The translations under genes were made by a program, and so were the position numbers. Positions 15,422 to 24,824 of a stretch of DNA of 64,000 nucleotides are shown here, in pieces (the first letter of the stretch is position 1; the number at the start of each line of letters is the position of its first letter). Under the pieces are notes generated by a model, which saw only the letters and a program-made list of their open reading frames with translations, did not search any database and was not told the origin of the DNA. Origin of the DNA: JBJHBP01 sp050485645. Lineage in GTDB: Bacteria; Pseudomonadota; Gammaproteobacteria; Steroidobacterales; Rariloculaceae. Location: contig JBJHBT010000006.1 in assembly GCA_050485645.1 (NCBI GenBank), positions 1-64,000 of the forward strand. The letters run 5' to 3'.

Positions 15422-17464
15422 GTGAGCACGGTGGCGATTGGCGCCGACGCCATGGGGATGCCTGCCGACCGGCAGGACGAACCTACGCTGCTCAGCCGGG
15501 ATGTCGCGATACCACTGATCGAGCTGCGCGATGTCTGCCGTACCTATGTGACCGGCGGCGGCGTCGAGGTGCGCGCACTGCAGGACGTCAGCCTGAAGAT
15601 CTATCCGGGCGAATTCCTGGCCGTGATCGGCCAGTCAGGATCAGGCAAGTCGACGCTGATGAATATACTCGGCTGTCTTGACCGCCCGACCAGCGGCACC
15701 TACAAGTTCGGCGGTCGGGATATCGACACCTTCGATGCGGACGGTCTGGCATGGCTGCGGCGCGAGGCGTTCGGTTTCGTATTCCAGAGCTACAACCTGC
15801 TGGCCACCGAAACGGCTGCCGAAAATGTGGCGGTGCCCGGCATCTATGCGGGCATGCCGGCGCATGATCGCGCCGAGCGTGCCGAAGCGCTTCTGAGCTC
15901 CCTCGGACTTGGCGAGCGCATGGACCATCGGCCCAATCAGCTGTCGGGTGGCCAGCAGCAGCGGGTGTCCATCGCGCGCGCGCTGATGAACGGCGGCAAG
16001 GTCATTCTCGCCGATGAGCCCACCGGAGCACTGGATTCGCAAAGCGGTGTTGAAGTGATGGCGCTGCTCGAGGATCTGGCGCGCAAGGGTCATACCGTCA
16101 TCCTGATCACACACGATCCGACCGTCGCCGCGCACGCCGATCGCGTGATCGAGTTCAGCGACGGACAGGTCATCAAGGACACCGGCCCCAAGGATGGCGC
16201 GGTCGACCCGTCGCAGAACGAGAAGTTACGGCAGCTCTTTCTCAGTCGCAGAGCGGCTTCGATGCTGGGCGGTATGGGCGAGGCGGTGCGCATGGCTCTG
16301 CGTTCACTGCATGCGAACATCTTCCGTACCGTTCTGACACTGCTTGGCATCGTCATCGGCGTGGCTGCCGTGATCACCATGCTGGCCATCGGTGAAGCAG
16401 CCCGCCAGGACGTTATCGACCGCATCAGCTCGATCGGCACCAACATCCTGCAGGTACAGCCTGCGCGGGCCCAGAACCAGCGGCGCAACATGCCATCGAC
16501 GCTGCGCTTCGAAGACGCGGACGCCATTCTGGCCAATGTACCGAATGTGCTGTACGCGTTGCCGGAGCTGCAGGGCAACTATACGGTACGTCATGGCCGA
16601 TCCGACCATCAGACACGAGTGACCGCGACGTCGGAATCTCTACCGGAGGCGCGTAACTGGTCCCTGGCTCGGGGCGTGTTCTACACCCGCGAGGACAGTG
16701 ACCGGTACCGGCCGGTGGCGGTGCTCGGCGCGACGGCTGCCGAGGAACTGTTCCCGGACGGCGATGACCCGATCGGAGAGTACGTCCTGATTCGCAACGT
16801 GCCTTTCCAGGTGATCGGTGTGCTGACGCGCAAGGGCGGCTCGGCGGGGCTGGGCGGAGGCGATCAGGATGATGCCATCTTCGTGCCCCTGAAATCCGGT
16901 GCAATGCGCTTGTTCGGTGAGCAGTATGCCCGCCAGATCACGGTGGCGGTGCAGGATATCAATCGCATTCATCAGACCGAAGAAGTGTTGACGAACTTCC
17001 TGGTCGCGCACCGCGGCAACGAGGACTTTCGGATCTTCAACAGTACCGAGTTGCTCGAGACCGCGGCAGCCACGCAGCAGCAGTTTACGATGCTATTGGG
17101 CTCGGTCGCGGCGATCTCGCTGCTTGTGGGCGGTATCGGTGTGATGAATATCATGCTCGTGTCGGTTACCGAGAGAACGCGCGAGATTGGTGTGCGGATG
17201 GCGACGGGAGCGCGACAGAGCGATATCCGCGCCCAGTTCCTGTGTGAGGCGGTGGTGGTAACCGCCCTCGGCGGCATCATCGGTGTTCTGTGCGGACTCG
17301 GCGCCGGACAGGCGCTGAGGTTCTTCGGTACAGAAGTTTACTTCACCACGTGGCCCATGGTGGCTGCGTTCTCGTGTGCGGCTACGATCGGCCTGATCTT
17401 CGGCTTTGCACCCGCCAACAAGGCTTCACGTCTTGATCCTGTAGAGGCGCTGTCGAATGAGTAA
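15422..17464 (+). CDS. macB: MacB-type ABC transporter (ATPase fused to permease)
   Basis: 680 residues from GTG 15422, one base after the macA stop. The ATPase domain (about 30-260) shows Walker A GQSGSGKST, signature LSGGQQQRVSIARAL and Walker B VILADEPTGALD. The MacB permease part has one membrane helix near 310-330 (VLTLLGIVIGVAAVITML), a large periplasmic domain, and three C-terminal helices around FTMLLGSVAAISLLVGGIGVMNIML. MacB proteins use ATP to push periplasmic substrates such as macrolides, peptides or siderophores through the outer-membrane factor. Upstream in-frame codons from 15281 lie inside macA and were not used. Confidence 0.88.
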   Translation: MSTVAIGADAMGMPADRQDEPTLLSRDVAIPLIELRDVCRTYVTGGGVEVRALQDVSLKIYPGEFLAVIGQSGSGKSTLMNILGCLDRPTSGTYKFGGRDIDTFDADGLAWLRREAFGFVFQSYNLLATETAAENVAVPGIYAGMPAHDRAERAEALLSSLGLGERMDHRPNQLSGGQQQRVSIARALMNGGKVILADEPTGALDSQSGVEVMALLEDLARKGHTVILITHDPTVAAHADRVIEFSDGQVIKDTGPKDGAVDPSQNEKLRQLFLSRRAASMLGGMGEAVRMALRSLHANIFRTVLTLLGIVIGVAAVITMLAIGEAARQDVIDRISSIGTNILQVQPARAQNQRRNMPSTLRFEDADAILANVPNVLYALPELQGNYTVRHGRSDHQTRVTATSESLPEARNWSLARGVFYTREDSDRYRPVAVLGATAAEELFPDGDDPIGEYVLIRNVPFQVIGVLTRKGGSAGLGGGDQDDAIFVPLKSGAMRLFGEQYARQITVAVQDINRIHQTEEVLTNFLVAHRGNEDFRIFNSTELLETAAATQQQFTMLLGSVAAISLLVGGIGVMNIMLVSVTERTREIGVRMATGARQSDIRAQFLCEAVVVTALGGIIGVLCGLGAGQALRFFGTEVYFTTWPMVAAFSCAATIGLIFGFAPANKASRLDPVEALSNE

Positions 17465-18878
17465 GGGTATTGCGCGTACACGCGCGCTGGCGGCTACGCT
17501 CGCATCGACCACACTGACTTCGGCCTGCCTGATGACGGCGCCACCGCCGTTGCCGGAAAGCGATGTGCCGGTGGCCTGGCATGGTCCCGTCGTCGATGAG
17601 GCCAATGTGTGGCCGGAGACCGACTGGTGGAATGCCTTCAACGATCCGGTGCTGTCGAACCTGATCGAGGAGGTGAAGGTCAACAACCTGGACCTGGCCA
17701 ACAACGAAAGAAACCTGCGCGCCGCGCAGATCACACTTCAGGAAGCCGGATTCAATCTCTTTCCGTCGCCGCAGGTGACGATTGGCACGTCCGGCTCCGT
17801 GCAGCGCCGCGACGCGGGTGATCTGGGTTCTTCAACGACAACCTCCACCGGCCCGTATCAGCTGTCGGCCTCCGCGACATACAGCGGTATTCTCAGCCGG
17901 CCCGCCAATTACAACCGCTCGCTGGCGGATTACGACTCGCGTGTGGCGCAGACGGTCAGCACGGCCCTGAATACGCTGAGCACGACCACCTCCACGTACT
18001 TTCAGCTGCTGCTGATTCGTGACCGGATCCGCGCCGCCCAACAGAACCTGGCCAACGCGGAAGAAATCGAACACATCGCCAGGGCGCGGCTGGAAGCCGG
18101 CGTATCGGTTCCGATCGATCTGCTGCAGCAGCAGATCGCCATCGAACGTGAACGCACCAACCTGAGCAGCCTGGCGCAGAACGATCTGGCTGCGCGCTCG
18201 TCGCTTGCGTTGCTGCTGGGTCGCAGCGTCCAGGACTTCAACATCGAAGGGGATACTCTGCAGCACATCGAGGTACCGATCGTGCAACCGGGTCTTCCTT
18301 CGGAACTGCTGGTGCGGCGCCCGGACCTGATACAGGCCGAAGCGGCGGTACGCAGCGCCAATGCCAACGTGGCCGTGGTGCGGGCGAGTTTCCTGCCGAA
18401 CATCTCGCTGACCAGCAACAACAGTGCCAGCAGCGCTTCGCTGTCCACGCTGGTATCGTCGCCCGATACCGTGATGGGCATCAGTGCCAATATCGTACAG
18501 ACGCTGCTGGATAACGGTCAGCGGCGACGCAATGTGGAGCAGGCCCGCATCTCGCTGGAAAACAGCCTCAACAGTTACCGTCGTGCGGTACTGGCCGCGT
18601 TCAACGAAATCGAAGTGCAGCTCAACAACATTCAGTTGCTGGCTGCGCAGGGCCAGGTGGCACAGCGAAACCTGGAGGCGGCCGAGGAGTCGTTCCGTAT
18701 CGCCCAGGTGCGCTATGAAGCTGGCGCCACGGACTATCAGACGATTCTCACTTCGCAGAACTCACTGTTTTCCCAGCGCAACGCGGTGCTGGACAACAAG
18801 CTCCAGCAGCTCAATGCCACGTTGTCGCTGTTTCAGGCGCTGGGCGGTGGCTGGCATGTGGAGAATTTCCCTGACTGA
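17457..18878 (+). CDS. outer-membrane efflux lipoprotein, NodT/TolC family
   Basis: 473 residues; the ATG overlaps the macB stop by eight bases. A signal sequence with lipobox-like TSAC precedes two OEP repeats of long helices and beta-strands: DWWNAFNDPVLSNLIEEV near the start, and LLVRRPDLIQAEAAVRSANANV, the usual family hallmark, near 280. C-terminal helices end in LFQALGGGWH. Trimers form the outer-membrane tunnel for tripartite pumps. Its place in the operon makes it the partner of the macAB products. The end of the gene lies inside a 15-bp tandem duplication. Confidence 0.87.
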   Translation: MSKGIARTRALAATLASTTLTSACLMTAPPPLPESDVPVAWHGPVVDEANVWPETDWWNAFNDPVLSNLIEEVKVNNLDLANNERNLRAAQITLQEAGFNLFPSPQVTIGTSGSVQRRDAGDLGSSTTTSTGPYQLSASATYSGILSRPANYNRSLADYDSRVAQTVSTALNTLSTTTSTYFQLLLIRDRIRAAQQNLANAEEIEHIARARLEAGVSVPIDLLQQQIAIERERTNLSSLAQNDLAARSSLALLLGRSVQDFNIEGDTLQHIEVPIVQPGLPSELLVRRPDLIQAEAAVRSANANVAVVRASFLPNISLTSNNSASSASLSTLVSSPDTVMGISANIVQTLLDNGQRRRNVEQARISLENSLNSYRRAVLAAFNEIEVQLNNIQLLAAQGQVAQRNLEAAEESFRIAQVRYEAGATDYQTILTSQNSLFSQRNAVLDNKLQQLNATLSLFQALGGGWHVENFPD

Positions 18879-18899
18879 GCTGCGCCTGACTGAGCTGCG
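18870..18899 (+). repeat. 15-bp tandem duplication across a stop codon
   Basis: CCTGACTGAGCTGCG occurs twice in direct succession. The first copy contains the stop codon of the efflux lipoprotein (18876-18878); the second copy carries the same TGA in the same frame as a spare stop. Further on, a CCGCC-TTCG-GGCGG hairpin (18987-19000) may help end transcription. Confidence 0.85.
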
Positions 18900-19055
18900 T
18901 CTGTCCGATTTCTGAAAGCAAGCCGTTGCAGACCGGGAAGCCGGCAACACTTCCCATCGGCCGTAGCGGCCGCGGTTGCCGGTTCGCCGCCTTCGGGCGG
19001 ACAGCGCCGCTGAACTCTGGTAGCCTCATCGACAGCGAGCCGAGGAGAGCTTTCG

Positions 19056-19865
19056 ATGCCTGATACGCCCGTCACCCGCCGTTCGGCAAGCCGCTTTGTC
19101 ATGGCGCGCTTTGTCATGGCGCTGGTGCTGGTGCTCGCCGTGGGTGCGGTTGCACAGTATGGCTGGAGCAGCTGGCGGGACGATGCCCCCGAATGGCCAC
19201 AGGCGGAATTCCACATGGCGCGCATGATGTATGACACGTCGGCCTGTGCCGGTTCGCGCGGCTACTGCAATCCGATGTGGGCAGTGGACTATCCTGAGGC
19301 GGAAGGCACCTTCCTGCCGGCACTGCGTCGCATGACCAACCTGTCGGTGGCGGAGGACAGCATCCACCTGCCGCTCAGCGACGACAGGATCTTCGACCAT
19401 CCATGGCTGTTCGTACAGCAGGTGGCGGCGGGCAACTGGCGGCCCAGCGAACAGGATGTCGTGCGCTTGCGCGAGTATCTGTATCGCGGCGGGTTCCTGG
19501 TGGTCGATGACTTTCACGGTGACCGTGAGTGGCCCATGTTTCAGGAGATCATGAACCGTGTGCTACCCGGTCGACCGATCGAGGATCTGTCGCAGGACGA
19601 CCCGGTGGCCAATCTGTTCTACGAACTGGACCTGACAATTCAGATTCCCGGCGAGCGCCATCTTCGGCGCTGGCAGGGAAGCCAGGATCCGGCGAACTGG
19701 CGTGGTATTCGCGATGATCATGGCCGCCTCATGGTGGTCATCAACCACAACGTCGACATGGGCGATGCCTGGGAACATGCGGACGATCCGTTTTACCCTA
19801 CGGAAATGACGGCCACGGCCTACCGATTCGGCGTGAACTACGTCATTTATGCGATGACTCGCTGA
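19056..19865 (+). CDS. DUF4159 membrane-anchored protein (copy 1)
   Basis: 269 residues. An N-terminal membrane anchor (VMALVLVLAVGAVAQ) is followed by a periplasmic DUF4159 domain: FHMARMMYDTSA, CNPMWAVDYPEAE, FDHPWLFVQQV, LREYLYRGGFLVVDDFHG, MVVINHNVDMGDAWEHADDP and FGVNYVIYAMTR. DUF4159 resembles ThuA/glutamine-amidotransferase-like folds; its activity is unknown. GAGGAGA lies before the ATG. The anchor contains a 15-bp perfect tandem duplication (19093-19122, giving RFVMARFVMA). Very similar along its whole length to the protein at 24825-25628, which has the opposite orientation. Confidence 0.85.
   Translation: MPDTPVTRRSASRFVMARFVMALVLVLAVGAVAQYGWSSWRDDAPEWPQAEFHMARMMYDTSACAGSRGYCNPMWAVDYPEAEGTFLPALRRMTNLSVAEDSIHLPLSDDRIFDHPWLFVQQVAAGNWRPSEQDVVRLREYLYRGGFLVVDDFHGDREWPMFQEIMNRVLPGRPIEDLSQDDPVANLFYELDLTIQIPGERHLRRWQGSQDPANWRGIRDDHGRLMVVINHNVDMGDAWEHADDPFYPTEMTATAYRFGVNYVIYAMTR
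19093..19122 (+). repeat. 15-bp tandem duplication inside the DUF4159 anchor
   Basis: GCTTTGTCATGGCGC occurs twice in a row and keeps the frame. It adds five residues to the membrane anchor. The paralogue at 24825-25628 lacks a matching duplication. Confidence 0.85.
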
Positions 19866-19907
19866 ACCAGACCGGCGGATAACCGCGGGGAGACGGAGGA
19901 ACGTCCG

Positions 19908-21017
19908 TTGAAGGACAGCGATGTGGAGCTCGTCGAATTGCGGCGACGTATCGCGAAACTCAAGCAGGAAGCCCGCACCAACGAAGACACCTGGCGACGC
20001 TCGCAACAACGCGAAATGTCGTTGCTGGAAGCCCAGGACCTGCCGGCACTGCTGAGCGAACTCACCCTCGGGCTGCGCCACAGCTACGGTCTGCAATCCT
20101 GCCGTCTGCACCTCATTGATCCGGAACATGAGGTACGCCATCTGCTCGGCAACGCCGGCATGAATCCCGATCAGTTCGACAGCGTGCATTTCATCGATTC
20201 CACGGATGCGCTGCCGGTGATGTTCCGAACCCGCACACAGCCGTGGCTGGGGCGCTATGACACAGGCATGCACGCGGCACTGTTTGGTCCGGACGGCAGA
20301 CTTGGCAGCGTTGCCGTGCTGCCGTTGTCCAGACAGTCGTCTCTGGTTGGATGCCTGTGTTTCGGAAGTCGCGAATCGGGTCGTTTCACCGCGGAACATG
20401 GTACGGATTTTCTGCATCACCTTGGCATCATTGCAGCATTCTGTCTGGAAAACGTGACGAACAGAGCGCGGCTGCTGAGGCAGGGTTTTACTGATGTGCT
20501 CACCGGCTGGAACAACCGGCGCTACCTGGATGCCCGGCTCGACGAAGAGATTGCCCGCAGTCGCCGAAACAGGACGACACTGGCCTGTATGCTGGTGGAC
20601 GTGGACCACTTCAAACAGGTGAATGACAACCATGGCCACACGGCCGGCGACGAAGTGCTGCGCGAAGTGGCGCGCAGAATCGCCGCGGAAGTGAGAGGAA
20701 GTGATATTTCCGCCCGCTATGGCGGAGAGGAGTTTGTGATTCTGATGCCCCGCACAACCCTGGATGCCGGCCGCGTAGTGGCCGAACGGATCCGCGCGGC
20801 CGTTGCAGCGAAACCGTTTGGCGGAAGCGCACTGCCGGCACCGGTGCCGGTAACCGTGTCCATCGGGCTTGCCCGAATCGACGGTGCGGACGATGCACTC
20901 TCTCCGGAGCAGGCGGTGCTGGCGCTGATTGCCGCGGCCGACCGTGCGCTGTACGCCGCAAAGGCCGCTGGCCGCAACGCAGTCTCCGTACAGCAGAATG
21001 GCCGTACGTCAGGATGA
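19908..21017 (+). CDS. diguanylate cyclase with DUF484/GAF-like sensor domain
   Basis: 369 residues from TTG 19908, with GGAGGA seven bases upstream. A short coiled coil (about 1-40) leads into a DUF484/GAF-like domain (about 40-190). The GGDEF domain follows (about 200-360): DVLTGWNNRRYLD, ACMLVDVDHFKQVND, and the active motif GGEEF. RGSD five residues before GGEEF is the inhibitory RxxD site, so feedback by c-di-GMP is likely. Such enzymes make c-di-GMP from two GTP. No membrane segment, so it probably senses a cytoplasmic signal. The stop overlaps the recQ ATG (ATGA), so the two are cotranscribed. Confidence 0.87.
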   Translation: MKDSDVELVELRRRIAKLKQEARTNEDTWRRSQQREMSLLEAQDLPALLSELTLGLRHSYGLQSCRLHLIDPEHEVRHLLGNAGMNPDQFDSVHFIDSTDALPVMFRTRTQPWLGRYDTGMHAALFGPDGRLGSVAVLPLSRQSSLVGCLCFGSRESGRFTAEHGTDFLHHLGIIAAFCLENVTNRARLLRQGFTDVLTGWNNRRYLDARLDEEIARSRRNRTTLACMLVDVDHFKQVNDNHGHTAGDEVLREVARRIAAEVRGSDISARYGGEEFVILMPRTTLDAGRVVAERIRAAVAAKPFGGSALPAPVPVTVSIGLARIDGADDALSPEQAVLALIAAADRALYAAKAAGRNAVSVQQNGRTSG

Positions 21018-22879
21018 ACGAGAACCGTCACGAGATGTCCGGGGCCTGCCACGACCGACCGCTGGAGCTGCTGCGCAGCGTCTTCGGCTATGAGGAGTTC
21101 CGTGGCCTGCAGCGTGATGTCATCGACTGTGTGCTGGCGGGAAACGACGCGCTGGTGCTGATGCCCACCGGCGGCGGGAAGTCGCTGTGCTATCAGATTC
21201 CCGCACTGGTCAGGCCCGGAACGGCGGTAGTCGTGTCTCCGTTGATCGCACTGATGGCGGATCAGGTGGCGGCTCTCACCCAGTTCGGCGTGCGTGCGGC
21301 GCTCCTCAATTCGTCGCAGACCCCGGAGCAGGGCAGGGAAGTCCGCAGGCAGCTGGCCGCCGGCGAGCTGGATCTGCTCTATGTCGCGCCGGAGCGCCTG
21401 CTGATGGATCATATGCTGGATCAACTGGCATCCATCCCGCTGGCGCTGTTCGCGATCGATGAAGCGCATTGCGTCTCGCAATGGGGCCACGACTTCCGCC
21501 CGGAATACCTGCAGCTGGCAACGCTGACCGAGCGCTTTCCCGGCGTGCCGCGGCTGGCCCTGACAGCGACTGCCGAATCGCACACGCGCGCTGAAATTCA
21601 CGCCCGCCTGGCGCTGAAGGACGCACGCATCTTCGTCAGCAGTTTCGACAGACCCAACGTGCGCTATCGCATTCGCCACGCCGGTCGCAACAATCGGGGC
21701 GCGTTGCTCGACTTCATTCGACGGGAGCATCCGGGTGAGGCGGGAATCGTCTACTGTCTGTCGCGCAGGAAGGTGGACGAGACGGCGGCCTGGCTGTGCA
21801 GCAACGGTATCGAGGCATTACCGTACCACGCCGGTCTCAGCGCGGCGCAGCGCAACGATCATCAGCGCCGCTTCATCAATGAAGAAGGAATGGTGATGGT
21901 GGCGACCATCGCGTTCGGGATGGGTATCGACAAGCCCAATGTCCGTTTCGTCGCCCACCTGAGCCTGCCACGCAGTATCGAAGCCTACTATCAGGAAACC
22001 GGCAGAGCAGGTCGGGATGGTCTGCCGGCGGATGCCTGGATGAGCTACGGCCTGCAGGATGTGATACTGCTGCGCCAGATGATGGCGCGTTCCGAGGCGG
22101 CCGATGCCCACAAGCGCATCGAACAGCACAAGCTCAACGCGATGCTGGGCCTGTGCGAACTCACCAGTTGCCGACGTCAGGCACTGCTGGCCTATTTCGG
22201 CGAGACGCTTCCCGAGCCCTGCGGCAATTGCGACGTGTGCCTGGAACCGCCGCGGACGCGTGATGCCACCGTGGCCGCACAGAAGGCGTTGTCCTGTGTG
22301 CATCGCACCGGGCAGCGGTTTGGCGTGAACTACCTGATCGACGTGCTGCGCGGCAAGGATGACGAGCGCATCCGTCGGTTCGGGCACGACCGGCAGACCA
22401 CGTTCGGAATCGGCAGGGAACTGGGCGATGAGGAGTGGCGCGGCGTATTCCGTCAGCTGATCGCCAGCGGTCATCTGAGTGTCACCCCCGACGGCTTTGG
22501 AGGTTTGCAGCTCACCGACGCCTGTCGCCCGGTACTGCGCGGCGAGGAGTCGCTGCACATGCGGTTCGACGAACCGGCGAAACGCAGCGACCGTACCAGG
22601 CCCGCATCAAGACCTGCAACAGCGGCCGCCGCACCCGCTTTGAGCGGCGAAGCCGACCGCAACCTGTGGGATGCGCTGCGTGCCGAACGGACCAGAATCG
22701 CGCGGGAGCAGGGCGTGCCGCCCTATGTCGTATTCCATGATGCAACGCTGGCGGCCATGGTCGAGCGTCGTCCGCAGACACTGGCCGCACTGGCTGAGAT
22801 ATCCGGTGTTGGCGAACGCAAACTCAAGACCTACGGAGAGCTGTTTCTGGAAGTGATACGCGAGGAAGCCGCGGCCTGA
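21014..22879 (+). CDS. recQ: ATP-dependent DNA helicase RecQ
   Basis: 621 residues, standard RecQ length. Motifs run in order: FRGLQRDVID, Walker A MPTGGGKSLCYQ, DEAH box AIDEAHCVSQWGHDFRPEY, LTATAES, helicase-C GIVYCLSRRKVDET, FGMGIDKPNVRFVAH, and QETGRAGRDGLP. The RQC zinc site has Cys at CELTSCRRQ and CGNCDVC. A winged helix and a C-terminal HRDC domain (about 545-615) follow. It unwinds forked and recombination DNA 3'-5' in the RecF pathway. Translationally coupled to the diguanylate cyclase gene, an unusual pairing. Confidence 0.93.
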   Translation: MNENRHEMSGACHDRPLELLRSVFGYEEFRGLQRDVIDCVLAGNDALVLMPTGGGKSLCYQIPALVRPGTAVVVSPLIALMADQVAALTQFGVRAALLNSSQTPEQGREVRRQLAAGELDLLYVAPERLLMDHMLDQLASIPLALFAIDEAHCVSQWGHDFRPEYLQLATLTERFPGVPRLALTATAESHTRAEIHARLALKDARIFVSSFDRPNVRYRIRHAGRNNRGALLDFIRREHPGEAGIVYCLSRRKVDETAAWLCSNGIEALPYHAGLSAAQRNDHQRRFINEEGMVMVATIAFGMGIDKPNVRFVAHLSLPRSIEAYYQETGRAGRDGLPADAWMSYGLQDVILLRQMMARSEAADAHKRIEQHKLNAMLGLCELTSCRRQALLAYFGETLPEPCGNCDVCLEPPRTRDATVAAQKALSCVHRTGQRFGVNYLIDVLRGKDDERIRRFGHDRQTTFGIGRELGDEEWRGVFRQLIASGHLSVTPDGFGGLQLTDACRPVLRGEESLHMRFDEPAKRSDRTRPASRPATAAAAPALSGEADRNLWDALRAERTRIAREQGVPPYVVFHDATLAAMVERRPQTLAALAEISGVGERKLKTYGELFLEVIREEAAA

Positions 22880-22967
22880 CGGCCGGTCCACCAGATCCCC
22901 GACCCGATCCCCACGGGCTTGCCGGCGGCCGGACCATGGACTAACGTGGCACCCGATAGGGGGGATC

Positions 22968-24809
22968 ATGAGCCAGACAGTACCGCGTAACCGGAAACAG
23001 CGCTCGAGCCGGCCGTACGGCCAGCCAGCCCGGCTTTTCAGGTCTTGGTCTTGTCGTCGTGCCTGGCTGGTGTTGCCGGCCAGCCTGTGTGCGGTCGGCG
23101 CATTGATTGTCGCGTCGGGCGTGATGACCGGCAGTGCGCGGGCCTCGTCACCGCTTGTCACGGCTGCGATGGAGGGTGATGCCGACAGGCTCGCCGAACT
23201 TCTGCGCAGCGAGGCGTCCGTGACCGACACTCAGCCCGATGGCAGTACCGCGCTGCACTGGGCGGCGTATCGTGACGACCTGGAAGCCGTCCGGCAGCTC
23301 CTGCAGGCCGGCGCCGACCCCGATGCCACCAACCTTCAGGGGATGACACCGCTGATACTGGCAGCTGTCAGCGGCAATCCACAGTCGTTGCGCCTGATGC
23401 TCGAGGCGGGCGCCAACCCGAATCTGCCTCTACGCAACGGCGAGACGGCGCTGATGATGGCCGCCCGTACCGGCAGCGAAGATGCGATCGAGCTGCTGCT
23501 GGCTCATGGCGCGGAGATCGATGCTCGCGAATCCCTGCGTGGCACAACCGCTCTCATGTGGGCCGCCTCATACGGCAATCCCGGCGCAGCGGCAACGCTG
23601 ATTGCACACGGCGCCGATGTCGGCGCGCAGTCCGCGACAACCGCGCGTGGGCGTGGCCCTTATATGGCGCCCCCGGCCCGCGAACGTATCCGGGAGTTTA
23701 TCGAGGGCACCGGCGCACGCGGTGCCGTGGAAGAATTCGAGTTCGAGGCCGCTGACGAGGCGCTTGGCGTGGCGTACGCAAGGACACCGGAAAGCATCGC
23801 CGCCGCGCTCGAAGCCATCGGTCCGGAGCGGGTGCCCGATCCCGCGCGCAATCGGGGTGGCGAACACTGGGGGGCGTTGCCGCCTCTGATCTTTGCGGCC
23901 CGTCACGGGCATCTGCAGGTGGCACAGGCGCTGGTTGAAGCCGGTGCGGATGTCAATCAGACCACGGCGGATGGCTGGACAGCCCTGCTCGCCGCCACGC
24001 ACAACCGCTATTACGGCCTTGGCGCATGGCTGCTGGAACGCGGAGCGGACCCTGATCTGGCGAACGCCGGTGGGTGGACACCGCTGTATATCGCGACCGA
24101 CAACCGCAATATCGAGGCGGGTGACTATCCGGTGCGCGTTCCCGACATGGATCACCTGGCCTACATACGGTTGCTGCTGGACGCCGGGGCCGACCCGAAT
24201 CTGCGCATGCGCTCCAGCACCGAGACGCGCACGGTATTCACGCAGCAGTGGCTTTTCGAAGATGGCGCCACGCCGTTTCTGCGCGCCGCCCAGTCCGGTG
24301 ATCTGTCGCTGATGAGGCTGCTGCTCGAGCATGGCGCCGATCCGGACATCCCGACACTGCACGGCATCACACCGTTGATGGTGGCCTCGGGAATCGGCTG
24401 GGTACATGGCGTCACGCATGAATGGTCGCCGGCAGAGACGCTGGAGGCGGTCAGATTCCTGCTGGCGCTCGGCGCCGATGTCAACGCGCGTGACAGTCTG
24501 GATGGTCGCACCGCACTGATGGGAGCCGCGCACAAGGGCGTTCCGGAAGTCGTTCAGCTGCTGGTCGATCACGGTGCCGACCTGACCATTCGCGACATCG
24601 GCAGCAGGGACAGCACGCATCTGCTCGCCGGCGTGACCTGGAATGCGCTGGATTACGCGGAGGGTCTGGTGCGCGTTGGCGTGCAGTCGGCTTCACCGCA
24701 GGCCGAAACTGCTGCCCTGATCCGCCGCCTGATGAGCGAGCGCGGCATGGAGCTGCCTCCGGAAGGACGCACGCTCGAGTCGATCTGCGTGGTTGACATC
24801 TGCCGCTGA
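22968..24809 (+). CDS. secreted ankyrin-repeat protein
   Basis: 613 residues. A long basic N-terminus and hydrophobic segment (about 46-65) act as a signal peptide or anchor, ending near SARAS. Around ten ankyrin repeats follow, for example DGSTALHWAAYRDDLEAV, QGMTPLILAAVSGNPQSL and DGWTALLAATHNRYYGLG. A non-repeat insertion (about 225-300) interrupts the array. The C-terminus has two Cys (ESICVVDIC). Ankyrin stacks bind protein partners; the partner is unknown. AGGGGGGAT precedes the ATG. It sits tail-to-tail with a DUF4159 gene, 15 bases apart. Confidence 0.85.
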   Translation: MSQTVPRNRKQRSSRPYGQPARLFRSWSCRRAWLVLPASLCAVGALIVASGVMTGSARASSPLVTAAMEGDADRLAELLRSEASVTDTQPDGSTALHWAAYRDDLEAVRQLLQAGADPDATNLQGMTPLILAAVSGNPQSLRLMLEAGANPNLPLRNGETALMMAARTGSEDAIELLLAHGAEIDARESLRGTTALMWAASYGNPGAAATLIAHGADVGAQSATTARGRGPYMAPPARERIREFIEGTGARGAVEEFEFEAADEALGVAYARTPESIAAALEAIGPERVPDPARNRGGEHWGALPPLIFAARHGHLQVAQALVEAGADVNQTTADGWTALLAATHNRYYGLGAWLLERGADPDLANAGGWTPLYIATDNRNIEAGDYPVRVPDMDHLAYIRLLLDAGADPNLRMRSSTETRTVFTQQWLFEDGATPFLRAAQSGDLSLMRLLLEHGADPDIPTLHGITPLMVASGIGWVHGVTHEWSPAETLEAVRFLLALGADVNARDSLDGRTALMGAAHKGVPEVVQLLVDHGADLTIRDIGSRDSTHLLAGVTWNALDYAEGLVRVGVQSASPQAETAALIRRLMSERGMELPPEGRTLESICVVDICR

Positions 24810-24824
24810 ACGACCGGTCATCGC

